Shown: piece after piece, positions 47,367 to 56,578 of the stretch | Layout of the letters: every line of letters starts with the position of its first letter | Position numbering within the stretch: position 1 is the first letter of the stretch | Assembly: GCA_015296085.1 (NCBI GenBank) | Contig: DVDT01000104.1 | Location: forward strand, 1-64,000 | DNA length: 64,000 nt | Direction: 5' to 3' | Origin: Trichormus sp. M33_DOE_039 | GTDB taxonomy: Bacteria; Cyanobacteriota; Cyanobacteriia; Cyanobacteriales; Nostocaceae | The notes under the pieces: model-generated | The model's database searches: none | What the model was told of the DNA's origin: nothing | Seen by the model: the letters and a program-made list of their open reading frames with translations, nothing else | Program-made: the position numbers and the translations under genes

Positions 47367-47582
47367 ATGGGCATCGGCCAGGCAGCGCGTTGGGGAGACA
47401 CTGCGTTGGGCGGGCAATGCCCAACTTGTAGCAACTGCCGTCATTGGGCATCAACAGTTATCAGTGACCACTCACTTGATCACTGTTCCCAATTCCCTAC
47501 TCCCCATTAACCGTTAATTTTACTGAACCTACCATGTCATTTTTTCAGGTAAAATTTTGCGTAAATATCGCAATTTTTACGG
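47367..47582. repeat. Palindromic intergenic repeat between exosortase and partner
   Basis: It contains TGGGCGGGCAATGCCCA-like palindromic blocks (about 47410-47445) and CATCAACAGT...CAGTGA...TCACTG (about 47447-47500) related to the hairpin at 52095-52138, then CCCTACTCCCC heptad wording. No gene. The exosortase and its partner may still be co-transcribed through it. Confidence 0.55.
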
Positions 47583-48299
47583 ATGATTTCCTTATCTAAA
47601 TTTTTTAACTACAAATATTTGACACATTTAACAGTGATGTCAATGTTGCTATTGTTATTAGTAATTGGGGCAGTTCCGGGGTACATCACAGGCAAATGGC
47701 AATGGAAACAACCTCCTCCCGTCACAAATCTCAGCATATTAAAACAAATACGTAGTAAGGGTTTAACTTTACCTGGGTGGAAAACTCTAGAACAAGTAGA
47801 ACAACAAATTGGTGAACATAAATGGTCATTGCAAGTAATTCAGCAAGAAAGTACGCAAAAAAAATCTATCTTGTTGTTATTGCCGCAAAATGGCCCGAAG
47901 GATCAACCCGAAATCGAATGGACGGATATTAGCGGTTGGGGGAAGTTTCGCTGGGGAAAATGGGATATAGCTCAAGAACGTTCGGCTCATTTAGTTGTCA
48001 AACAGTCCCAAACAAAGGTAGAGGCTAACTTTTTCCGTGTCTCCACCAATCAAGATACCTTTGCAGTTTTACAGTGGTATGCTTTACCAAATGGTGGATA
48101 CTCAACGCCATTTCGCTGGTTTTTAGCAGATCAATTCGCGCAATGGCAAAAACAGCGTCAACCTTGGGTTGCTGTCAGTATTCTTGTGCCTATGGAACCT
48201 TTAGGACAGGTGGAAACTACTTGGCCTTTAGTACAGTCTATTGGTGAAACAGTACAATCCACACTAATGACTGGGGTTTTCAATACAACCAAAAAATAA
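47583..48299 (+). CDS. Cyanoexosortase system-associated protein
   Basis: 238 aa, ATG start. One N-terminal transmembrane anchor (about 15-36), a WQWKQPPPVTNL segment and a globular domain with LTLPGWKTLEQVEQQIG, WTDISGWGKFRWGKW and LQWYALPNGG...STPFRWFLADQ, resembling the cyanoexosortase B partner protein family (EpsI-like). Likely periplasmic and needed with the exosortase. No enzyme motif is known. The position immediately after the exosortase is the main support. Confidence 0.8.
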   Translation: MISLSKFFNYKYLTHLTVMSMLLLLLVIGAVPGYITGKWQWKQPPPVTNLSILKQIRSKGLTLPGWKTLEQVEQQIGEHKWSLQVIQQESTQKKSILLLLPQNGPKDQPEIEWTDISGWGKFRWGKWDIAQERSAHLVVKQSQTKVEANFFRVSTNQDTFAVLQWYALPNGGYSTPFRWFLADQFAQWQKQRQPWVAVSILVPMEPLGQVETTWPLVQSIGETVQSTLMTGVFNTTKK

Positions 48300-48336
48300 G
48301 TGTAGTGAATCCTGGCAATATATTCTAAAGTCAGCA

Positions 48337-49689
48337 ATGTTCATATTTAAGAGCTTTGATATGCGTGTATTTAACGCCTTATTTTGTTTAACTTTTCAAC
48401 TATGGGTATTCTTAAATATTTTTCAACCTGTTTTTGCTCAAACTTTACCACCTTCAGAGGAGTTGCCGGTTAAATTCCCTTCACCACCACCAGAAAAAGA
48501 GGTTGCACCAGCTAGCAACAGTAACGAAACTTCTCCTCAATTCAATCGTTATTTGTTGGGGCCAGGTGATGTAATTAATGTCACTTTTGAACGGACTCCT
48601 GGCCCTTATCGCTTAGGAACTGGGGATGTCATTAGTGTCATTGTGCAACGCTTTCCTGATTTAAGCTTTCAAGCTGCAATTAACCCAGAAGGCAATATTA
48701 TTGTTCCCCTACTAGAAACAGTGCCATTGCAAGGTTTAACTCTACAAGAGGCACAAGAAAGAATTCGTTCTTTACTCAATCGTTATGTGATTGATCCTGT
48801 CGTAATTTTATCTTTGACAAGCCCGCGTCCAGATTTGAGTTTTCAAGCTCAAGTGAGTCCCGAAGGCAATATTGTCGTGCCTCAAGTTGGTACAGTGTCT
48901 GTCCAAGGCTTAAGCTTGGAAGAAGCACAAGAAAAAATTCGTCTGAGTTTAAGTAGAGTTGTAGTCGATCCAGCACTGGTGGTATCTTTGGCAAATCCCC
49001 GCCCCGTACAGGTAACTATCAGTGGAGAGGTATTTCGACCAGGTATTTATAACCTATCTCCCAATTTACCCCGTGTAGCTGATGCTTTACTGATTGCTGG
49101 GGGTTCTAGTATTGGTGCTGACTTGCGCCAAATACAGGTGCGTCGCCGCTTGATGGATGGTTCTACCATCGCACAAAATATCGATTTGTACGGCACATTG
49201 CAAAACGATGGCTCATTACCTAGCTTACGCCTGCAAGACGGCGATGCTATTATTGTGCCGAAACGTGAAATCGGTGCAGATGATGGTTACGACCGCATTT
49301 TAGTCTCTCGTTCCTCCCTAGCGACACCACAGATCAGAATCCGAGTGTTAAATTATGCGGCTGGGGGAATTGTGACACAAGCCCTGCCAAATGGTAGCAC
49401 TTTCGTAGATGCCTTGGGTGGGATTAACCTTGATACTGCCAATCTGCGGGATATTGCTTTAATCCGCTTTGACCCAGAACGGGGGAAAGCCGTGACTCAA
49501 TCGTTAGATGCAAAGAAGGCTATGAGTGGTGATGTTTCACAAAATGTGCCATTGCAAGATAATGATGTGATTGTTGTCGGTCGCAACCTGATTGGACGAA
49601 TTACTAATTTTCTTAGCACCATTACTCAGCCATTTTTCAATGTGCGTTCGTTCCTGAATTTCTTTAACAACTTTGGTGGGGGAAATTAG
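48337..49689 (+). CDS. Polysaccharide export protein (Wza/SLBB family)
   Basis: 450 aa, ATG start. Signal peptide 1-34 (cleavage after VFA), Pro-rich linker, PES domain with YLLGPGDVINV, and SLBB domains (VTISGEVFRPGIYNL; IRVLNYAAGGI). It forms the outer-membrane exit channel for capsule or exopolysaccharide. Odd: a 58-residue block (PDLSFQAA...PEGNI...LQEAQERIR) occurs twice in tandem, at 48652-48825 and 48826-48999, lengthening the PES part; LGPGDVINV/LGTGDVISV is also doubled. Confidence 0.9.
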   Translation: MFIFKSFDMRVFNALFCLTFQLWVFLNIFQPVFAQTLPPSEELPVKFPSPPPEKEVAPASNSNETSPQFNRYLLGPGDVINVTFERTPGPYRLGTGDVISVIVQRFPDLSFQAAINPEGNIIVPLLETVPLQGLTLQEAQERIRSLLNRYVIDPVVILSLTSPRPDLSFQAQVSPEGNIVVPQVGTVSVQGLSLEEAQEKIRLSLSRVVVDPALVVSLANPRPVQVTISGEVFRPGIYNLSPNLPRVADALLIAGGSSIGADLRQIQVRRRLMDGSTIAQNIDLYGTLQNDGSLPSLRLQDGDAIIVPKREIGADDGYDRILVSRSSLATPQIRIRVLNYAAGGIVTQALPNGSTFVDALGGINLDTANLRDIALIRFDPERGKAVTQSLDAKKAMSGDVSQNVPLQDNDVIVVGRNLIGRITNFLSTITQPFFNVRSFLNFFNNFGGGN

Positions 49690-49858
49690 AACAGGTTGTT
49701 TAAAGTGTTGATTTTGTCAAGAGATAATCAAGAATGTAGCAAAATGAAACACGGGGGTGACTAATGAATCGTTCATCATGAATAATAACTAGTAACTATA
49801 ATGACAGCTTGCGATCGCCGATTCGATTCACCCTCGTCTGTTTACCTACGCCTCTGTT

Positions 49859-52048
49859 ATGACCCCACCAATTGTTAAGCGTTACGTCATTGCTTTTGAA
49901 AAATACAAATGGGTTGGACTAGCCAGTTTTGCTTTAATTGTGGCGGGGTCAACAGTAGTGGCTATTCAGCCTGAACCGCCACCAACTTATGTGGCTGATA
50001 GTGCATTAACCTACTCTCGTCCACCAGTTTCTTTTTCCGCCACTGGTAGCGAAATTCAACAGCAAGGTCAAGAACTTAATGAAGAAGTGCTGCTCTCAGA
50101 CCAATTGGTTGAAAATGTCGCTACAAAATTGAATATCAAACCCAGGACTCTGGGTGCGAGTGTGGCTCTCAAGTTACCGAAAAAAAATGCCCGGACAGGA
50201 CAATTAGAATCGAATATTATTGACCTCAAGTATCGAGATAGCGACCCTAAACGCGCTCAAGAAGTCTTGGTAGAATTGATGCAAGCAATGGTCAAGCTGA
50301 GTAGTGATATTAATACGGGCCGCTTAAGAGCAATTATTGAAAAAATTAATGAACGCTTACCACAAGCTAAAGCAGAACTACAAGCAGCGGAAAAGAAACT
50401 AGAAATTTACGATCGCCGGGAACGTCCCGCTATCTTGGCAGCTGAAAACGGTAGTCTGTTAAGTGCTGTCACTAATAGTCAAAATCAACAACGGATAATT
50501 CAACAAACGATTACGGGGATTGATGCTCAAATTCGTAGCATCCAAGAGAAATTAGGTTTAAATGTCGGTCAAGCTTATGTTTCCTCGGCTTTAAGTGCCG
50601 ACCCCATCATCGCTGGATTGCGAACACAACTTTATCAAACTGAATCACAAATAGCTTTGCTGCGTAAGGATTTACGGCCGGAACATCCCACCATGATCCA
50701 ATTGCAGCGTCAAAAACAAGCCACTGAGGAATTGCTGCAACAACGAGCTAGCGAGGTAGTTGGGGGTAATGGTACAGCAGCACCTTTAGCGGGGAGTATA
50801 ACTGGTATCCGCGCCCAAAGTAATCTCGACCCAGCGAGACAACAGCTAGCAAATCAGATGGTGGCTTTGCAAACCCAACGCGAAACCCTACAACAGCAAT
50901 TAGCCCAGCAAGTACGGGAAGAACTACAACTGCGTCAGGAGTATTCCCAAATACCCAACAAACAACTAGAGCGATCGCGTTTAGAACAGGAAGTAGCACT
51001 CAGGAAAGCTGTGTTTGATCAAATGCAGGCTAAACTTACTGATGCGAGAACTGCGGAAGCAGAAACAGTCAGTAGTTTTAGTATTGCCAGACTACCAACT
51101 GTGACAGCTGATGCTAAAGCAGCCAAGAGTGTACCCTTAACTTTGGGTGTAGGTGGATTCTTGGGTTTGGTGGTCGGGGGTGGGGTAATTTTCCTGTTAG
51201 GTTCTCTAGAAGGAACATTCAGAACCAGAGAAGATATCCGCGACAGCCTCAAACAACGGGAAGTTGCCCTGTTGGGAGAAATACCTTTGATGCCTGTGGA
51301 TGATTTACCACCAGAAGGAATACCTGTGGTGCTGTCTTCTGATTCTTTATATTTAGAGTTTTATGAGAAGTTTCGCAGTAACTTGCGCCGCCTTGGGGGT
51401 CAAAACCTGAAAGTAGTATTAATCACTAGCACAAGTGCTAATGAAGGTAAAACTACCAGTGCTTACAACTTGGGGATTGCAGCAGCGCGCGCCGGGAAAA
51501 GAACTTTGATCATTGAAACAGATTTGCGATCGCCTTCGCGCTGTGTATCATTGAGAGTCAATCCCGACCCTGATGCGACCATAGAACCTCTGCGTTATTA
51601 CGGCAGTTTGAGTGAATGTATTCGCCTAGTACCTGATGTGGAAAACCTCTACATCATTCCCAGTCCAGGCCCTGTACGCCAATCAGCAGCGGTTTTAGAA
51701 TCCAGCGAAATTCGGCGACTCATGGAAGATGTACGGGAACGTTACGATCTAGTCATTCTAGATACTAACCCCTTGAGCTTATCTAATGATGCTCTCTTAA
51801 TTCAACCCTACAGTGACGGCATAGTCTTAGTAGCAAGACCAAACTATACCCAAGAAAATATGCTCGGTGAGGCTATTGATCAATTAGTAGAAGCTGAATT
51901 GGGTTTAATAGGAACTATCGTCAACGGTGCTGACATTACTATTTCTCTACCTCCTTCAAATGAATCCTTATCTAATGAATCCTTATCTGAAGAACCAGGA
52001 ATCACAGACGAAGCAGCAGAAATTTCCGTAGGAGCTAATAATAATTAG
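49859..52048 (+). CDS. Wzc-like polysaccharide co-polymerase with BY-kinase domain
   Basis: 729 aa, ATG start. N-terminal Wzz domain with one TM (about 14-34), long coiled coil (about 135-400) including the PEHPTMIQL motif, second TM (about 425-450), then a bacterial tyrosine kinase domain with Walker A SANEGKTTSAYN (about 525), Walker A' TLIIETDLRSPS (about 550) and Walker B YDLVILDTNPL (about 630). These control polymer length and export. The C-terminal tail is Ser/Glu-rich (SNESLSNESLSEEP) and lacks the tyrosine cluster that is autophosphorylated in Wzc. Confidence 0.92.
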   Translation: MTPPIVKRYVIAFEKYKWVGLASFALIVAGSTVVAIQPEPPPTYVADSALTYSRPPVSFSATGSEIQQQGQELNEEVLLSDQLVENVATKLNIKPRTLGASVALKLPKKNARTGQLESNIIDLKYRDSDPKRAQEVLVELMQAMVKLSSDINTGRLRAIIEKINERLPQAKAELQAAEKKLEIYDRRERPAILAAENGSLLSAVTNSQNQQRIIQQTITGIDAQIRSIQEKLGLNVGQAYVSSALSADPIIAGLRTQLYQTESQIALLRKDLRPEHPTMIQLQRQKQATEELLQQRASEVVGGNGTAAPLAGSITGIRAQSNLDPARQQLANQMVALQTQRETLQQQLAQQVREELQLRQEYSQIPNKQLERSRLEQEVALRKAVFDQMQAKLTDARTAEAETVSSFSIARLPTVTADAKAAKSVPLTLGVGGFLGLVVGGGVIFLLGSLEGTFRTREDIRDSLKQREVALLGEIPLMPVDDLPPEGIPVVLSSDSLYLEFYEKFRSNLRRLGGQNLKVVLITSTSANEGKTTSAYNLGIAAARAGKRTLIIETDLRSPSRCVSLRVNPDPDATIEPLRYYGSLSECIRLVPDVENLYIIPSPGPVRQSAAVLESSEIRRLMEDVRERYDLVILDTNPLSLSNDALLIQPYSDGIVLVARPNYTQENMLGEAIDQLVEAELGLIGTIVNGADITISLPPSNESLSNESLSEEPGITDEAAEISVGANNN

Positions 52049-52094
52049 TCAATAGTTAATAGTCATGGGGCATTGCACATCAACAGTGAAAAGC

Positions 52095-52138
52095 TGACAG
52101 TGAATAGTTACCAGTCACTTGATAACTATTCACTGTCA
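52095..52138. terminator. Hairpin with 16-bp stem between convergent genes
   Basis: The arms TGACAGTGAATAGTTA and its complement pair perfectly around a 12-nt loop, between the stops of the BY-kinase and rhomboid genes, so it can end both transcripts. Wording around it (CATCAACAGT, CACTTGAT) recurs near 47447-47500. Confidence 0.6.
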
Positions 52139-52152
52139 CCTGTCCCCAATTC

Positions 52153-52824
52153 CTAATCACGCTTAAATAGACCAAATAAGGGAGCAAGAACCATCCCAAA
52201 TACAAAGCCACCAATGTGCGCCCAATAAGCTACTCCCCCTGTTTCGACACTCATATTGGCAGCAGTTTGTAGGCTAACTAGTCCGGAAATCACATTTTGA
52301 ATAAAGAAAACTCCAATCAATATCATTGCCGGAATACTGATTGTAGTCGCAAAAAAGCCTAAGAAAATTAAAGTTGTCACCCTTGCATGAGGAAAGCGGA
52401 TTAGATATGCACCCAGAACCCCTGAAATTGCACCGCTAGCTCCCAAAGAAGGAATTGTTGAATACATTCCAATAAACCATTGACACGCAGCAGCTAAAGC
52501 ACCGCAGCTCAAATAAAAAATTAGGTATTTGAAATGACCGAGACGGTCTTCAATATTGTTTCCAAACACCCAAAGAAAGACCATGTTTGAGATTAAGTGC
52601 CACCAACCACCATGTAAAAATTGAGAAGTAAATAAAGTTGTCCACTCCCCAGCCAAATCAGTGGTTAATTGTTGTGGGACTACTGCATATTGATTAAAAA
52701 AAAAGTTTACTTGAGTATTAGATAAACTCAATTCATGAAGAAAAACTAAAACATTCATCCCAATTAAACCGTAAGTAAAATACGGTGTGATTCGGGTCGG
52801 GTTGTCGTCGTAGAGTGGAAACAC
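52153..52824 (-). CDS. Rhomboid-family intramembrane serine protease
   Basis: 223 aa from a GTG start (MFPLYDDNPTRITPY); no suitable ATG precedes it. About six transmembrane helices, with FLHGGWWHLISNMVFLWVFG, the catalytic serine in GASGAISGVLGAYL and the catalytic histidine in AHIGGFVFGMVL. It cleaves membrane-protein substrates within the bilayer; the substrate is unknown. Complete. Confidence 0.92.
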   Translation of the reverse strand: MFPLYDDNPTRITPYFTYGLIGMNVLVFLHELSLSNTQVNFFFNQYAVVPQQLTTDLAGEWTTLFTSQFLHGGWWHLISNMVFLWVFGNNIEDRLGHFKYLIFYLSCGALAAACQWFIGMYSTIPSLGASGAISGVLGAYLIRFPHARVTTLIFLGFFATTISIPAMILIGVFFIQNVISGLVSLQTAANMSVETGGVAYWAHIGGFVFGMVLAPLFGLFKRD

Positions 52825-52975
52825 AGGTGTTTTTCCTAATCACTGATAATTGCAATATAACTCGAATTAAGAGCCTATGTATTACCACACTATCAGCCAG
52901 TAATTTTCCAGATACATGCACCAGTAATCATTCATACAAGGAATATTCGCAATTTATCTTACCAATTCCCCATTT

Positions 52976-55900
52976 TCAAGTAATAGACATTACAGAAACC
53001 ATAGAATTTACTTCTTTTGGATGTTGCCAAGCAGCAAATTTATCAGTGTGTTCACTTTCTATCTGTTTTGTATGAGCTAATATCAACTCATCTCTTTGAT
53101 GCCAAACAGTAAATATTTGCTCCCTACCATCATTAATTGTATCTAAGTCAATTTGATAAAAATCATGAATTCGTTTCAATTTTAATCCTAACAAATTCAA
53201 CAACCGACTGAGAATTTTAATCCCTGTCGTGTTATTCTTGGCTCTGGTAAAGTCAATACCTAGGACTCTTTTAATATGTTTACTGTGTTGAAATACAATA
53301 TCTTTTAACCAAATTAAATTAGGATCATCCTCAGTAAATTTTGCATCCGGCTCAATAAAGCGCAACATTCCCAAAACTCTCATTGCTTCAATCTTTAACG
53401 TATAGGTTTTTAAGTCTGGGAGAAAAACTTTGCCTCCACCTAACGATAATTGTTGATGCCACTCTTGCTGATCTCTGATATGGAAATATTCACTTTCATG
53501 GGTGAGATAATAATGAATTAATAATTGTGAATAATATCCTTGCTCATCCCTGAGTTTTAGTAATGGAGTGACTGGTATTCCATATCTTTGTCTGAGATGA
53601 TATTTTTGAATTTGATAGCGTTCTGCATCAGTAAGTGAATGTTGTGCAGATAGCTGTTCATGCTCAACATAATCAATATCTTTAGCATCGGCAACATTAA
53701 TTGCTGCGGCTAATTGATTTTCCTGTTTAATTTTTCTAATTTGACGCTTAATTTCTTTACCTTTTTGACGTTTATCTGTCCACTCTTTTTGAACTTTTAC
53801 AATCTCTAATACCAATCTTTTGCGAGTTGCTAAATCCTGGGGATCAGTTGCTAAAAAAGCTAATCGCAAATCTCGAACAATATTATTATGGATTGCATTA
53901 CTTCTGACTCGAATTTGATGTCCATCAGTAGTTAATCTCTCTTGCATAGATTGGCGATAGAGACGAATAGAAGCATTAACTCTGGCTGATAATTTAGCCC
54001 AAGTACGCAAATGCACAGGATCATAAACTAGAGGTAAATCTACATCAATTTTATGGAGGGGGCTGAGTAAAGCAAGATTTTCTTTTTGGTTTTCCTGATA
54101 CCAGTTAGACAATAAACGATAATTAGTGCTACCACTACCAATCAAACCAATTCCTCGTTTAGCACACCAAACAATGCGCGGCACATTATCTCGGACTCTG
54201 GCTAATGCTTGTCGTGCTTCTGCATCAGGAATTACGCCTTGAAAAATGCCATAAACTCGGTCAAAATGTTGGACATCGATACTAATGCCTGTTCCCAAAC
54301 TAGGGGTTACAAAGACAGTTGCGTATTCAGTAATTTTTTGATTAATTGCTGGTACGAAATCAACCGCTGCATGGCCTGGTGTGTTAGTTGTTTGGCTATT
54401 CACAACTAAAGTTTTAGGAAATTGATATCGCAGTTTTTCTAAACGTTCTTTTAGGTAACGTTCGATAGTTTCACAACTATAGCGTCCAGAACGACTATCG
54501 GTAGTGACATAACATTTCCGTCCTGCCAATAAATCTAACTCTAATTGCTGAATCAGAGGTATGGGGTTAGGAGAATCATAAAATGTCACATCCCAACCTC
54601 GTTGGGGTTTCCATTGATTTACTAATACCCAAGGTGTGATTTTATAGCCTGCTAAACTTTGCAAGTAATCTAGAGACACATCAGATAAATCAGCATCTTG
54701 GGCAATAACTAAGCCACCAGTTGATAAAACAGTAGAAATTAATTGTTGAAATAATTTTAAGATTTTTACGCGTTTGTGCTTACAAGTACTGCTATTGAGG
54801 AGATGCCATAAAGATTGTTCTACTTCATCTAAAATTACTATCCCACCTTGCCAGTTATCAGGGTCAAGCTTCCAAATAGAATCAATACATAAACCCAAAG
54901 AGCGGATATTAGTTAGTTCTGCATGATTAGGGGACAAATAATCGCTATTACTTGTGAGGACTTCATGATTACCCAATCCCCATTTAATTCCAACTTTTTC
55001 ACATAAAAATTTCCCTAATTGAATCCGATGGGTTATTAATAATATGGGCTGATTTCTGCTTTGAGCTTGTTTGACAATTGTTTGTAGTGCAGTGGTTTTA
55101 CCTGTCCCTTTGGCTGATTTGACTCCAACTAATCCAGATGTAGGAAAGGCAATTTCGCCTAAATATGGGCGGTTGATAATTAAAGTTGCAGGAATAGTTA
55201 ATTCAGTATGGGGCTTAATTTCAGCCAGATAAATTTCTAAGTCTAGACTACGACGATAGGCTTTTTCAAAAGTATTTGCGCCTTTGGCTATGATCAAATC
55301 ATCAACACCTTTTTCTGGGCCTGGCAATGTAATTACTTTGACAGGACATTTTTGTTCTTGAAATAAACAACCCAGTTGAGTAATAGCATTGCTAACAGCT
55401 GCTACTTTTTGGGGTTGAGTTTCAAAATCAAAGCAGATATAAACAGTTCGTTGCATCCGCGCAAATGCAGCTAAATCAGGAATTAGTTGGCGGTTGATAA
55501 CTTTCCCAAATTTATCTTTGACAACTCGATAGCCACTAGTAATTCCAGGTACAGCTACAGCGGCATAGCCTTGTGTCAGAAGGGTAGCGGCTTTTTTCGC
55601 ACCTTCACAGATAATGATGGGTATTTGATTTTCCATAACCCATTGCCAAAAACCAATAGCTTCTCCTTGTTCGCTGTTGCTGATATTCGTTGGTACTGCA
55701 ATGTTGTAGCGTTGGGAGACTTGCTGCCAAATATCCAACGTCACCCGCAAGCAAAATATCCGTGTTGGTGTGCTGGGGGGGTGTTCGTATTTGATAGTTT
55801 TACCATTTTGATTTGTGCGTGGTTGGTTGGGTTTAAAACAACCCCACTCCATTGCATGCCAATTATGGAGAGGGTCTAAGCCAGAACACCACCAACCGCC

Positions 55901-56149
55901 AGATGTGACATGACTGTAGCGTTGTAACCAACCACTTGTCACCATTCCTGTGTTCGTGCGGGGCAGATGTTCGGAAATTAATAAATATTCGTAGGCTGCT
56001 GCGCCTTGGAGAGACTTGAAGTTAAGTTGGGTTAAGTCTAAATCTATACCACTGCGCTTGACTAATTCTTCAAGGTGTTGTGGGTGTAAGTCTGGCAGAT
56101 ACATGGGGCGAACCGCGAACGGAATGAGGATGGATTTAAAACTTAGCAT
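52976..56149 (-). CDS. CyRepA1-family plasmid replication protein (DUF3854-type)
   Basis: 1057 aa from ATG 56149; ATG 56104 or a TTG at 56173 are alternatives. Recognised family blocks: YEYLLISEHLPRTN, SGGWWCSGLDPLHNWHAMEWG, RIFCLRVTLDIWQQVSQRY, the TOPRIM-like region IPIIICEGAKKAATLL with TVYICFDFE (primase-type), a helicase P-loop GVKSAKGTGKTTALQ, the DEVEQSLWHLL Walker B, and a later motor segment (VFVTPSLGTGISID, QALARVRDNVPRIVW). It is a primase-helicase type initiator found on cyanobacterial plasmids. Complete in reading frame. No HIP1 octamer occurs in it, and no plasmid partition genes flank it. Confidence 0.88.
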   Translation of the reverse strand: MLSFKSILIPFAVRPMYLPDLHPQHLEELVKRSGIDLDLTQLNFKSLQGAAAYEYLLISEHLPRTNTGMVTSGWLQRYSHVTSGGWWCSGLDPLHNWHAMEWGCFKPNQPRTNQNGKTIKYEHPPSTPTRIFCLRVTLDIWQQVSQRYNIAVPTNISNSEQGEAIGFWQWVMENQIPIIICEGAKKAATLLTQGYAAVAVPGITSGYRVVKDKFGKVINRQLIPDLAAFARMQRTVYICFDFETQPQKVAAVSNAITQLGCLFQEQKCPVKVITLPGPEKGVDDLIIAKGANTFEKAYRRSLDLEIYLAEIKPHTELTIPATLIINRPYLGEIAFPTSGLVGVKSAKGTGKTTALQTIVKQAQSRNQPILLITHRIQLGKFLCEKVGIKWGLGNHEVLTSNSDYLSPNHAELTNIRSLGLCIDSIWKLDPDNWQGGIVILDEVEQSLWHLLNSSTCKHKRVKILKLFQQLISTVLSTGGLVIAQDADLSDVSLDYLQSLAGYKITPWVLVNQWKPQRGWDVTFYDSPNPIPLIQQLELDLLAGRKCYVTTDSRSGRYSCETIERYLKERLEKLRYQFPKTLVVNSQTTNTPGHAAVDFVPAINQKITEYATVFVTPSLGTGISIDVQHFDRVYGIFQGVIPDAEARQALARVRDNVPRIVWCAKRGIGLIGSGSTNYRLLSNWYQENQKENLALLSPLHKIDVDLPLVYDPVHLRTWAKLSARVNASIRLYRQSMQERLTTDGHQIRVRSNAIHNNIVRDLRLAFLATDPQDLATRKRLVLEIVKVQKEWTDKRQKGKEIKRQIRKIKQENQLAAAINVADAKDIDYVEHEQLSAQHSLTDAERYQIQKYHLRQRYGIPVTPLLKLRDEQGYYSQLLIHYYLTHESEYFHIRDQQEWHQQLSLGGGKVFLPDLKTYTLKIEAMRVLGMLRFIEPDAKFTEDDPNLIWLKDIVFQHSKHIKRVLGIDFTRAKNNTTGIKILSRLLNLLGLKLKRIHDFYQIDLDTINDGREQIFTVWHQRDELILAHTKQIESEHTDKFAAWQHPKEVNSMVSVMSIT

Positions 56150-56578
56150 GCCTTTACTGTTTTTTTTTGGCAATTTTTATAAGTATTTAATGATGCTTTT
56201 ATTACTTCGTTGTACCAAATACATCGGTAAGTGAGACACGGAGTCATTTTCTGAGATTATGCTGCTAAAGTAATAAGCTTGTATTGTATATTTAATTACT
56301 ATTAAATTTTGTTTTTCGGTATTATTCCTATTTCAAGCCAAATAGCATACACTTCTAAGCTCTGTCAATCAAACTTTGTCAAGATATTCGGATGAGCGAT
56401 CGCCTATCGCCATATATATTCTTTAGATACGAGAAAATCTATAAGTATACTGAGGCAAATTAGGCAATTGAAGATGAATTCACATCATGAGACTATTTAA
56501 TTTTAAGTAATGAATGCTTAAAGCAAGTTATATTTCTTACTCAAAAAATAGTCAAAATGTGAAGCAGCAAACGGTATA
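56150..56578. other. Intergenic region, no gene or iteron seen
   Basis: About 430 AT-rich bases upstream of both CyRepA1 and the acylase gene. One HIP1 octamer near 56397. I looked for iterons expected at a replication origin and saw no convincing set of direct repeats. Confidence 0.4.

Noticed and set aside
56150-56578. Replication origin iterons near CyRepA1
   Set aside because: No set of direct repeats of 15-25 bp could be found by eye.
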